Assembly (NCBI GenBank): GCA_023418375.1
Contig: JAEZZV010000006.1
Coordinates: 1-5,622, forward strand
DNA: 5,622 bases
Reading direction: 5' to 3'
Source of the DNA: Actinomycetes bacterium
Lineage (GTDB): Bacteria > Actinomycetota > Actinomycetes > Actinomycetales > Cellulomonadaceae
Shown: positions 1 through 5,358 of the stretch, in pieces
Position numbering within the stretch: the first letter of the stretch is position 1
Layout: every line of letters starts with the position of its first letter
Program-made: the position numbers and the translations under genes
Notes under the pieces: generated by a model
Seen by the model: the letters and a program-made list of their open reading frames with translations, nothing else
Told to the model about the DNA's origin: nothing
Database searches by the model: none

Positions 1-176
1 AGTCCGCGTTCAGCCAGGCGATCGCGCCGGCGAGGGCGAGCGCGAGCGGCAGCGCGCCCCCCCGCGGCGTCGGCGGCCGGGCCGAACGCGACGAACACGC
101 CCGCGCCGAGCATCGCCCCCAGACCGACGACGACGGCGTCGCGCAGGCCGAGACGGCGGGCGAGGCGGGCGGTCAC
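1..176 (-). pseudogene. APC-family amino-acid permease, N-terminal part, frameshifted and cut by the window edge
   Basis: From a GTG at 176 the minus strand reads a short basic N-terminus (VTARLARRLGLRDAVV) and then GLGAMLGAGVFVAFGPAA. That is the first transmembrane segment of APC-superfamily amino-acid transporters, with the glycine-rich break (GAMLGAGVF) that lines the substrate site. After residue 40 the frame turns into arginine-rich nonsense. Reading one base fewer in the seven-base C run at 57-63 (seven G on the coding strand) restores a hydrophobic second segment, GGALPLALALAGAIAWLNAD, also typical of the family. The gene is therefore either truly frameshifted or carries a homopolymer sequencing error. 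A G-rich stretch just before the GTG can serve as ribosome binding site. The gene begins 22 bases after the lacI stop on the same strand, so it may be co-transcribed. The substrate cannot be told from about 58 residues. I am fairly sure of the family and less sure that the gene is really dead. Confidence 0.6.
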
Positions 177-198
177 CCGCCCCCACCCGACGCGGGCG

Positions 199-1260
199 TC
201 AGGCCGACTCCCGGACGACGAGCTCGGCGTGGAAGATCCGCGGCACGACCTCCTCGTCCGCACCGAGGATCTTGGCGAGCAGCAGCTCGCCCGCGGCCCG
301 GCTCATCTCGACCACGGGGTTGCGCAGCGTGGTGAGCGGCGGGGTGGTCGACGTGGCGACGCCGAGGTCGTCGTAGCCGACCACCTTGATGTCGCCGGGC
401 ACGGAGCGACCGTGCCGCGCGAGGACGCTCAGCGCGCCGGCCGCCATGAGGTCGGACGCCGCGAAGATCGCGTCGATGTCCGGGTAGGCCGCGAGCAGGC
501 GCTCGGCGGCCGCGGCGCCGCCGGCGGAGGTGAAGTCGCCGCGCGCCATCGCCTCGTCCGACAGCCCGGCGTCGTGCAGCGCGGACCGCCAGCCGGCGAG
601 GCGGTCGAGGCCGGCCGCCATGTCGAGCGGACCGGCGATCGTCGCGATGCGTGTGCAGCCTGCCGCGATGAGGTGCTCGGTGGCGACCCTGCCGCCGTGC
701 TCGTTGTCGACGTCGACGAACGTCACGTCGCCCGCGTCGGACCAGGGACGGCCCACGAAGACCGTCGGGAGCCGCGAGTCGTGCAGCACCTGGTCGAGCG
801 CGTCGTCTCGGTGGTGCGACACGACGACGGCGCCGTCGACGTGCCGGTTGAGCAGGTAGCGCGTGGTCCGCTTGGCCTCCTCGCCCCTGCGGGCGATGAG
901 GAGCACGAGCTGGATGTCGGTCGGGTCCAGGGCCGCGGTGATGCCCTGCAGGGTGCCGGCGAAGTACGGGTCGGTGAGGACGCGCTCGTCGGGCTCGGGG
1001 ACGACCAGCGCCACGGAGTCGGTGCGGCGCGTGACCAGGCTGCGCGCGGCCCGGTTCGGCGTGTAGTTGAGCTCGGCGATCGCGGCGTCGACCGCGGCCT
1101 GCGCCGCGGGACTGACCTTGAGCCCGCCGTTGATCGCGCGCGACGCGGTCGAGCGGGAGACGCCCGCGCGCCGGGCCACCTCCTCCAGCGTCGGCGCGTG
1201 CGGCAGCGCGATCCCCGTCCGGCCCGTGGCCGGTGCCCCCGAGCGGGCGTCGTCCGTCAT
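199..1260 (-). CDS. LacI-family transcriptional regulator, CebR/CelR-like
   Basis: Predicted cytoplasmic sugar-responsive repressor of 353 residues, the usual LacI-family length. After a loose 20-residue N-terminus, residues 24-46 form the helix-turn-helix (TLEEVARRAGVSRSTASRAING). The hinge helix follows at about 64-80 (LNYTPNRAARSLVTRRT). The periplasmic-binding-like effector domain runs from about 83 to the end, with typical segments near 138-148 (NRHVDGAVVVS), 263-275 (DAIFAASDLMAAG) and 290-299 (DIKVVGYDDL). The wording of the helix-turn-helix, hinge and start of the effector domain resembles CebR/CelR, the cellobiose-responsive repressors of Streptomyces and Thermobifida, but the recognition helix differs slightly (SRSTASR). 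The ATG at 1260 is preceded by GGGAGGAG eight bases upstream. The open frame extends further but loses family similarity there. The start overlaps the glucosidase stop as ATGA, implying translational coupling. I infer that it represses the glucosidase operon and itself, with a beta-glucoside or cellobiose as inducer. Confidence 0.93.
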   Translation of the reverse strand: MTDDARSGAPATGRTGIALPHAPTLEEVARRAGVSRSTASRAINGGLKVSPAAQAAVDAAIAELNYTPNRAARSLVTRRTDSVALVVPEPDERVLTDPYFAGTLQGITAALDPTDIQLVLLIARRGEEAKRTTRYLLNRHVDGAVVVSHHRDDALDQVLHDSRLPTVFVGRPWSDAGDVTFVDVDNEHGGRVATEHLIAAGCTRIATIAGPLDMAAGLDRLAGWRSALHDAGLSDEAMARGDFTSAGGAAAAERLLAAYPDIDAIFAASDLMAAGALSVLARHGRSVPGDIKVVGYDDLGVATSTTPPLTTLRNPVVEMSRAAGELLLAKILGADEEVVPRIFHAELVVRESA

Positions 1261-2687
1261 CCGGACCTCTCCTCCCACGGCAGCCCGCCCTGGGCCGCCA
1301 CCTGCGCAAACCACTCGCCCGACGCCTTCAGGGTGCGTCGCTGCGTCGCGTAGTCCACGTGGACGATGCCGAACCGGCGCGAGTACCCCCACGCCCACTC
1401 GAAGTTGTCCAGCAGTGACCACACGAAGAACCCGCGTACGTCCGCGCCGGCCGCGACGGCGTCGGTGACGGCGCCGACGTGGGCAGCGAGGAACGCGCGC
1501 CGTTCGGGGTCGTCGACCCGGCCGTCCGGGCCGACGACGTCATCGTAGGACGCGCCGGTCTCCGTCACCGCCAGGGCGACGCCGGCGGGGCCGGTGTACT
1601 CGGCCTCCAGGCGCAGGAGGAGTCGGGTGAGGCCCTCGGGCTGGACCTCCCAGCCCATCGACGTCCGCGGCAGCCCGCGCGGCACGCGGTGGATGCCGGC
1701 GGGGGAGGGCAGCGGGCTGCCGACCGGCCTGGTCAGGGGGGGCAGGCCGTGCAGCGGCGTCGCCGGCGGGCGGTGGCTCACGGCCTGGCCGTGGTAGTAG
1801 TTCACGCCCAGGAGGTCGAACGGCGCGGCGATCGTCGCCAGGTCGCCGTCGCGGATGTGGTCGGTCAGACCGAGGTGCTCGGTCTCCGCCAGGACGTCGG
1901 CCGGGTACTCCGCGCGGAACAGCGGGTCGAGGAAGATCCGGTTCCACTGGCCGTCGACGCGCCGGGCCGCCTCGACGTCGGCCGGGTCGGTCGGGTCGGC
2001 CGGGTCGGCGACGTCGAGGTTGAGGCTGATGGCCAGCCGCGCCGCGGGGTCGCGCCTGCGCAGCTCGGTCGCCGCCAGGCCGTGGGCGAGCAGCAGGTGG
2101 TGCACCGCGGCCATCGCCGCGCGGAAGTCCTGCCTGCCGGGCGCGTGCTGGCCGTTGCCGTAGCCGAGGAAGGCCGAGCACCACGGTTCGTTGACGGTCG
2201 TCCACACGTCGACCCGGTCGCCGAGGGCGTCGTGCAGGGTCGCCGCGTACTCGACGAAGCGGTAGGCGGTCGACCGTTCCGCCCAGCCCCCGCGATCTTC
2301 CAGCGCCTGCGGCAGGTCCCAGTGGTACAGCGTCAGCCAGGGGGCGATGCCCGCCTCGAGCAGGGCGTCCACCAGCCGGGAGTAGTAGTCCAGGCCCGCC
2401 CGGTTCACGGGGCCGTCGTCCGGCTTGACCCGCGCCCACGACGCCGAGAAGCGGTAGGCGCCCAGGTGGAGCGCGCGGGCAGCCGCGACGTCCTCCGCGT
2501 ACCGGTAGTAGCTGTCGGTGGCGACCTCGCCGTCGTGGTCGTCCACGACGGCGCCCGGGGTGCGGCAGAAGACGTCCCAGATCGAGTCGCGGCGGCCCTC
2601 GAGGTGCGCGGCGCCCTCGACCTGGAACGCGGCGGTCGACGCGCCCCAGACGAAGCCGGCCGGGAGCGCGGGCGCTGCTTGCGTCAT
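1257..2687 (-). CDS. Beta-glucosidase, glycoside hydrolase family 1
   Basis: Predicted retaining GH1 enzyme of 476 residues, normal family length, with no signal peptide, so it acts in the cytoplasm. It should release glucose from cellobiose or other imported beta-glucosides. The (beta/alpha)8 barrel starts with GFVWGASTAAFQVEG (11-25; Q22 binds sugar). Then come LYHWDLPQAL (120-129; H122, W123), the acid/base motif TVNEP with E167, GVNYYHG (294-300), the nucleophile motif VTETG with E376, and SLLDNFEWAWGYSRRFG (424-440; E430 and W431 contact the glycone). Both catalytic glutamates are present. The residue after the nucleophile is T377, where the family normally has Asn (TENG). A short DPADPTDPAD stretch (228-237) comes from a 9-bp tandem repeat. 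The ATG at 2687 is chosen because the GH1 fold starts a few residues later. The upstream 31 in-frame residues are arginine-rich leader, and GGCGGGACGGG offers a modest ribosome site. It is the first gene of the unit with lacI. A 6-phospho-beta-glucosidase or another glycoside specificity cannot be fully excluded. Confidence 0.94.
   Translation of the reverse strand: MTQAAPALPAGFVWGASTAAFQVEGAAHLEGRRDSIWDVFCRTPGAVVDDHDGEVATDSYYRYAEDVAAARALHLGAYRFSASWARVKPDDGPVNRAGLDYYSRLVDALLEAGIAPWLTLYHWDLPQALEDRGGWAERSTAYRFVEYAATLHDALGDRVDVWTTVNEPWCSAFLGYGNGQHAPGRQDFRAAMAAVHHLLLAHGLAATELRRRDPAARLAISLNLDVADPADPTDPADVEAARRVDGQWNRIFLDPLFRAEYPADVLAETEHLGLTDHIRDGDLATIAAPFDLLGVNYYHGQAVSHRPPATPLHGLPPLTRPVGSPLPSPAGIHRVPRGLPRTSMGWEVQPEGLTRLLLRLEAEYTGPAGVALAVTETGASYDDVVGPDGRVDDPERRAFLAAHVGAVTDAVAAGADVRGFFVWSLLDNFEWAWGYSRRFGIVHVDYATQRRTLKASGEWFAQVAAQGGLPWEERSG
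1981..2007. repeat. Three tandem copies of a 9-bp unit inside the glucosidase gene
   Basis: The unit GCCGGGTCG occurs at 1981-1989 and 1999-2007, with GTCGGGTCG between them. The repeat is in frame and encodes alternating Asp-Pro (DPADPTDPAD) in a surface loop region of the GH1 protein. It is probably a slippage expansion that a loop can tolerate. Confidence 0.7.
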
Positions 2688-2699
2688 CGACCCGTCCCG

Positions 2700-2747
2700 C
2701 CTCGCGTCCGCCGCGCTCCGCGGCGGCGGTCCCCGCCGGTCGCGAGG
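2700..2747 (-). promoter_or_regulatory. Potential hairpin in the glucosidase leader
   Basis: CCTCGCG (2700-2706) pairs with CGCGAGG (2741-2747). Inside, CCGCCGCG (2708-2715) and CGCGGCGG (2719-2726) form a perfect 8-bp hairpin with a three-base loop. In the minus-strand transcript this would fold 12 bases before the glucosidase ATG, next to its ribosome site, and could damp translation. In DNA this GC-rich, such pairing can arise by chance, so a role is only a possibility. Confidence 0.3.
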
Positions 2748-2759
2748 GCTGCGACGCGG

Positions 2760-2817
2760 CACCGGTGAGAGCGATCCCACCCGGTGAAGCCATCCTGGCT
2801 CCGGCGCTCACCGGGTG
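2760..2817. promoter_or_regulatory. Three CACC(N)GGTG boxes, candidate LacI-family operators
   Basis: CACCGGTG (2760-2767), CACCCGGTG (2778-2786) and CACCGGGTG (2809-2817) are three near-identical palindromic boxes. The last two form a perfect inverted repeat, ACCCGGTGA and TCACCGGGT, with a 20-bp gap. Relative to the predicted minus-strand promoter, one box overlaps the -35 element, one covers the expected transcription start, and one lies about 20 bases downstream. Repressor sites are expected in those places, and LacI-family operators are usually palindromes centred on CG. I infer that the regulator encoded at 199-1260 binds here. The boxes are short and GC-rich, so chance is a real alternative. 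The separated inverted repeat could also be a weak terminator for the DUF2505 gene upstream. Confidence 0.4.
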
Positions 2818-2821
2818 TCAA
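2792..2821 (-). promoter_or_regulatory. Predicted promoter of the glucosidase-lacI unit
   Basis: On the minus strand a perfect TTGACA (2821-2816) is followed after 18 bases by CAGGAT (2797-2792), which matches the actinobacterial TAnnnT -10 element apart from its first base. Transcription would start near 2785, giving a leader of about 98 bases before the glucosidase ATG. The promoter lies directly downstream of the DUF2505 stop codon, so the glucosidase unit probably does not depend on read-through from that gene. Confidence 0.5.
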
Positions 2822-2835
2822 CACCTCCGCGCTCC

Positions 2836-3339
2836 TCAGTCGGGGTGCCGCGCGAGCCAGGCCGCCCCGGCGCTCTGCTCGGCCTCGAGCGCCGCGCGCA
2901 CGGCCCCGGCCGCCGCCTCCTCCAGGGCGGCGGCGAACAGCGGCAGCGAAGCCTTGAGCTCGCCGTCCACCTCGACGACCGAGCCCCCCGCGTCGTCGGG
3001 CACGAGCTGGAGCCGACCGGTGAAGCGCACCGGGGCGCCCACGATCTCCAGCACCGCCGAGCCCTTCCGCTCGCCGTCCGCGAGCGGCTCCCACGCCTCG
3101 ACGTGGCGCACCTCGAGCGACGAACCGACGAAGCCGCGGAACTGCGCGGGGATGCTGTCGGTCGGCATCTCACGGCGTGTCGTCACGGTGAAGCCCCGGT
3201 CGGGGTCGCCCACGACGTTGGCGTGATGGGTCAACGCTCCCGAGGCGCGGAGCTTGTCCTCGACGAACTCGGTATCGGCCAGCATCCTGCCCACGCGGGC
3301 GACGTCGGCGTCGTAGGTGAGCGTGGCGCGCAGGTGCAC
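2836..3339 (-). CDS. DUF2505 family protein, SRPBCC-like fold
   Basis: Protein of 167 residues matching, by recognition, the actinobacterial DUF2505 family, whose members are predicted to adopt the START/SRPBCC ligand-binding fold. No substrate is known. Visible features are the opening strand and helix HLRATLTYDADVARVGRMLAD (about 2-22), a central stretch TVTTRREMPTDSIP (51-64), GAPVRFTGRL (101-110) and GELKASLPLFAAALE (126-140). The C-terminal helix (about 137-164) ends in AWLARHPD. There is no signal peptide or membrane segment, so it is cytoplasmic. The GTG at 3339 is chosen because AAGGGAGGA ends four bases upstream and the fold starts at once; the frame further upstream does not resemble the family. 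It is divergent from pdtaS with 68 bases between the starts. A lipid or hydrophobic-ligand carrier role is conceivable from the fold alone, and nothing in the sequence tests it. Confidence 0.87.
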   Translation of the reverse strand: MHLRATLTYDADVARVGRMLADTEFVEDKLRASGALTHHANVVGDPDRGFTVTTRREMPTDSIPAQFRGFVGSSLEVRHVEAWEPLADGERKGSAVLEIVGAPVRFTGRLQLVPDDAGGSVVEVDGELKASLPLFAAALEEAAAGAVRAALEAEQSAGAAWLARHPD

Positions 3340-3365
3340 GGGGTCCTCCCTTGGGCCGTGGCACG

Positions 3366-3371
3366 AGGCTA
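3366..3371 (-). promoter_or_regulatory. Extended -10 element of the DUF2505 gene
   Basis: The minus strand reads TGTTAGCCT, a TAnnnT hexamer (TAGCCT, 3371-3366) preceded by TGN as in extended -10 promoters. No convincing -35 is seen at 16-18 bases. Transcription would begin near 3359 and include the strong AAGGGAGGA ribosome site. Confidence 0.4.
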
Positions 3372-3394
3372 ACAAGGAGCAGGGGCCCAGCACC

Positions 3395-3400
3395 TAGGCT
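3395..3400 (+). promoter_or_regulatory. -10 element of pdtaS, leaderless-type start
   Basis: TAGGCT (3395-3400) sits seven bases before the GTG at 3408, so the transcript should start at or next to the first base of the codon. There is no ribosome site adjacent to the GTG. Leaderless mRNAs of this layout are common in actinobacteria. No good -35 is visible. Confidence 0.55.
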
Positions 3401-3407
3401 GTTCGGC

Positions 3408-4883
3408 GTGTCCACGCTCAGCGACCTGATCGCCCGCCACGGCCAGCTGCCCCCGCGGGACGTGGAGTGGCTGCACCTGCTCGTGGGCGACTGGCAGCTC
3501 ATCTCCGACCTCGCCTTCGCGGACCTCGTCCTGTGGCTCCCGACGCCGGCCGGCAACTTCGTTGCCGTCGCGCAGGCGCGTCCGTCGACGGGCGCGACCG
3601 TGCACTACGACGACGTCGTGGGCTCGACCGCCCCCGAGGGCCTGCGTCCCCAGCTCGAGCGCGCGATGGCGGACCTCGCCATCCAGCGATCGCGCGAGCC
3701 CCGCTGGTTCGGCACGTACGCGGTGCGCGAGGAGGCCGTACCCGTGCTGCACGACGGGCGGGCGCTCGCCGTCGTCGCGCGGCAGACGAACCTGGGTGGC
3801 GTGCGCACGCCGAGCAGGCTCGAGCTGAACTACGTGGAGGCCGCCGACGACCTCGTCGGGATGCTGGCGCGCGGTGAGTTCCCCTCGCCGGACTCGGCCA
3901 CCGGCCCACGGCGCGGCGCCCCGCGCGTCGGCGACGGGCTGATCCGGCTCAACTCCGAGGGCGAGGTGCTCTACGCGAGCCCGAACGCGCTGAGCTGCTT
4001 CCATCGGCTCGGCGTGCTCGGCTCCCTGGTGGGGGAGTCGCTGGCCGAGGTCACGACCGGGCTCCTCGAGGACCACTCCACCGTCGACGAGTCGCTGCCC
4101 CTGGTGGTCATGGGGCGTGCCCCGTGGCGCACGGACGTCGAGGCGCGTGGCGTGTGCATCAGCCTGCGGGCGGTGCCGCTGACGGAGCGGGGCCAGCGCA
4201 TCGGCGCGGTGCTGCTGTGCCGGGACGTCTCCGAGCTGCGCCGGCGCGAGCGCGAGCTGCTCACCAAGGAGGCGACCATCCGGGAGATCCACCACCGGGT
4301 GAAGAACAACCTCCAGACGGTTGCCGCGCTCCTGCGCCTCCAGGCCCGGCGGATGCACTCGCCCGAGGCCAAGGCCGCGCTCGAGGAGGCGATGCGCCGC
4401 GTCTCGACGATCGCGCTGGTCCACGACACGCTCTCGCAGGCGCTCGACGAGGCGGTCGACTTCGACGAGCTCGTCGACCGGAGCCTGCGGCTCGCGGCGG
4501 ATGTCGCCTCGGGCGGGACCGTCCCGGTGCGGACTGTCCGGGAGGGCACGTTCGGGATGGTCCCCGCCGAAGGGGCGACGGCGCTGGCCCTGGTGCTGAC
4601 CGAGCTGGTGACGAACGCCGTCGAGCACGGTCTGGTCGGCAGCGGCGGGGGGACCGTGGAGGTCATCGCCGAGCGCTCCGGCGCCCACCTGCGCACGACC
4701 GTCGCGGACGACGGCGTGGGCGTGGACCCGGAGCACGGCCCCATGAGCGGGCTCGGCACCCAGATCGTCGAGACCCTGGTGCGCAACGAGCTCCGCGGCA
4801 GCATCACCTGGGCGCCGCGCGAGGGTGGCGGTACCCAGGTCGTCCTCGAGGTCGAGCTCCGCGACCGTCGCCGCGAGAGCTGA
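3408..4883 (+). CDS. pdtaS: Cytosolic sensor histidine kinase PdtaS (GAF-PAS-HisKA_2-HATPase)
   Basis: Sensor kinase of 491 residues, about the length of M. tuberculosis PdtaS (Rv3220c). No transmembrane segment is present. The N-terminus (STLSDLIARHGQLPP, then LHLLVGDWQLISDLAFADL at 22-40) and the GAF domain (about 30-150) match PdtaS. A PAS domain follows (about 175-275, GLIRLNSEGEVLYASPNAL). The HisKA_2 motif EIHHRVKNNLQTVAALLRLQ (293-312) holds the phosphoacceptor, most likely H295. The ATPase domain shows the N box (LTELVTNAVEHG, N403) and G boxes (DDGVGVD 434-440; GLGTQIVETL 448-457). In this family the kinase phosphorylates PdtaR, an ANTAR RNA-binding antiterminator, linking nutrient or redox-related signals to transcription termination. 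pdtaR is not in this window. The GTG at 3408 is chosen because PdtaS similarity starts there and TAGGCT lies seven bases upstream. The stop codon falls in the first copy of a 20-bp tandem repeat, and the gene converges on whiB1. Confidence 0.93.
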   Translation: MSTLSDLIARHGQLPPRDVEWLHLLVGDWQLISDLAFADLVLWLPTPAGNFVAVAQARPSTGATVHYDDVVGSTAPEGLRPQLERAMADLAIQRSREPRWFGTYAVREEAVPVLHDGRALAVVARQTNLGGVRTPSRLELNYVEAADDLVGMLARGEFPSPDSATGPRRGAPRVGDGLIRLNSEGEVLYASPNALSCFHRLGVLGSLVGESLAEVTTGLLEDHSTVDESLPLVVMGRAPWRTDVEARGVCISLRAVPLTERGQRIGAVLLCRDVSELRRRERELLTKEATIREIHHRVKNNLQTVAALLRLQARRMHSPEAKAALEEAMRRVSTIALVHDTLSQALDEAVDFDELVDRSLRLAADVASGGTVPVRTVREGTFGMVPAEGATALALVLTELVTNAVEHGLVGSGGGTVEVIAERSGAHLRTTVADDGVGVDPEHGPMSGLGTQIVETLVRNELRGSITWAPREGGGTQVVLEVELRDRRRES

Positions 4884-4928
4884 CGGGCGCCCGCGCGAGC
4901 TGACGGGCGCCCGCGCGAGCTGACGGGC
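4877..4928. repeat. 20-bp tandem repeat, about 2.6 copies, starting at the pdtaS stop codon
   Basis: The unit GAGCTGACGGGCGCCCGCGC occurs perfectly at 4877-4896 and 4897-4916, with a 12-base partial copy at 4917-4928. Copy 1 begins in the last pdtaS codons and includes its TGA stop. Since 20 is not a multiple of three, the TGAs at 4881, 4901 and 4921 lie in three different frames. Each full unit contains the palindrome CGGGCGCCCG. It looks like a replication-slippage duplication of the gene's 3' end. Confidence 0.9.
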
Positions 4929-4954
4929 CGGAGCACCCGAGGTCCCCGGACAGA

Positions 4955-4999
4955 CGTCGGCCCCGGGACCGCAGGGGGCGGAGGGTCCCGGGGCCGACG
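4955..4999. terminator. Bidirectional terminator between pdtaS and whiB1
   Basis: CGTCGGCCCCGGGACC (4955-4970) and GGTCCCGGGGCCGACG (4984-4999) are perfect 16-bp inverted arms around a 13-base loop. The stem is very GC-rich and lies between the 3' ends of two convergent genes, 15 bases beyond the whiB1 stop. No T run follows on either side, as is common for actinobacterial hairpin terminators. It should serve both genes. Confidence 0.85.
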
Positions 5000-5014
5000 G
5001 GTCGGTGAGGTCGC

Positions 5015-5263
5015 TCAGCCGGCGCGGCGGGCGCGCGCGGTGCGACGCTTGAGCGCGCGGCGCTCGTCCTCGGAGAGGCCACCCCAGACGCCGGCGTCCT
5101 GGCCGGACTCGAGGGCCCACTTGAGGCACGTGTCGATGACCGGGCAGCGGCGGCACACGGCCTTCGCGTCCTCGATCTGCTGCAGCGCGGGCCCGGTGTT
5201 CCCGATCGGGAAGAACAGCTCGGGGTCCTCGTCGAGGCACGCAGCGCGGTGGCGCCAGTCCAT
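5015..5263 (-). CDS. whiB1: WhiB-family iron-sulfur transcription factor, WhiB1 type
   Basis: Small protein of 82 residues, very close in length and wording to WhiB1 of mycobacteria (WblE in Streptomyces). The four [4Fe-4S] cluster cysteines are C9, C37, C40 and C46 (CRRC spacing, then CPVIDTC). The G(V/I)WGG turn is GVWGG at 58-62, followed by SEDERRALKRR (64-74) and a basic C-terminal tail for DNA contact. In M. tuberculosis WhiB1 is essential, binds the principal sigma factor and reacts with nitric oxide; the same role is inferred here. The ATG at 5263 has GGAGGAG about six bases upstream and gives the family's standard N-terminus, MDWRHRAACLDEDPELFFP. The open frame extends 62 residues further upstream, but that part is not WhiB-like. 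The neighbourhood, convergent with pdtaS, matches Rv3219/Rv3220c of M. tuberculosis, which supports orthology with WhiB1 over other WhiB types. Confidence 0.95.
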   Translation of the reverse strand: MDWRHRAACLDEDPELFFPIGNTGPALQQIEDAKAVCRRCPVIDTCLKWALESGQDAGVWGGLSEDERRALKRRTARARRAG

Positions 5264-5279
5264 CAGGTACTCCTCCAGA

Positions 5280-5358
5280 CACACCTGAAGGCACACCTGT
5301 GGCGTGCTCTTCGGTGAGGGGATCAAAGGTGAACGTCCTATGACTGGATCAAGGGTCA
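5280..5358. repeat. Two pairs of short direct repeats upstream of whiB1
   Basis: GGATCAAAGGTGA (5320-5332) and GGATCAAGGGTCA (5346-5358) agree at 11 of 13 bases and start 26 bases apart. They straddle the candidate whiB1 -10 element. Nearer the gene, CACACCTG occurs at 5280-5287 and again at 5292-5299, a 12-base period, inside the predicted leader. GATC-containing A/T-richer words stand out in this GC-rich DNA. The repeats may be regulator sites, but I do not recognise a regulator for them. Confidence 0.5.
5335..5340 (-). promoter_or_regulatory. Candidate -10 element of whiB1
   Basis: The minus strand reads TAGGAC (5340-5335), similar to actinobacterial -10 elements except for the last base. 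It implies a start near 5328 and a leader of roughly 65 bases. No clear -35 is seen at the right distance, so this is only the best candidate in the 205-base gap between whiB1 and the divergent gene. Confidence 0.3.

Noticed and set aside
229..1353. Long plus-strand open frame opposite lacI
   Set aside because: Same reasoning: a low-complexity Arg/Gly/Asp sequence antisense to an obvious LacI regulator.
1479..2768. Long plus-strand open frame opposite the glucosidase
   Set aside because: Composition is Arg/Val/Gly-rich without motifs, and it mirrors the GH1 gene codon by codon. It is a shadow frame.
2688..2785. Riboswitch in the glucosidase leader
   Set aside because: The leader is short, and the paired regions are simple GC stems with no conserved riboswitch core that I recognise.
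3369..5294. Very long minus-strand open frame opposite pdtaS and running past whiB1
   Set aside because: It is antisense to a clearly recognised histidine kinase, is rich in Arg/Pro/His/Gly, and shows no domain. It is an open frame caused by high GC content.
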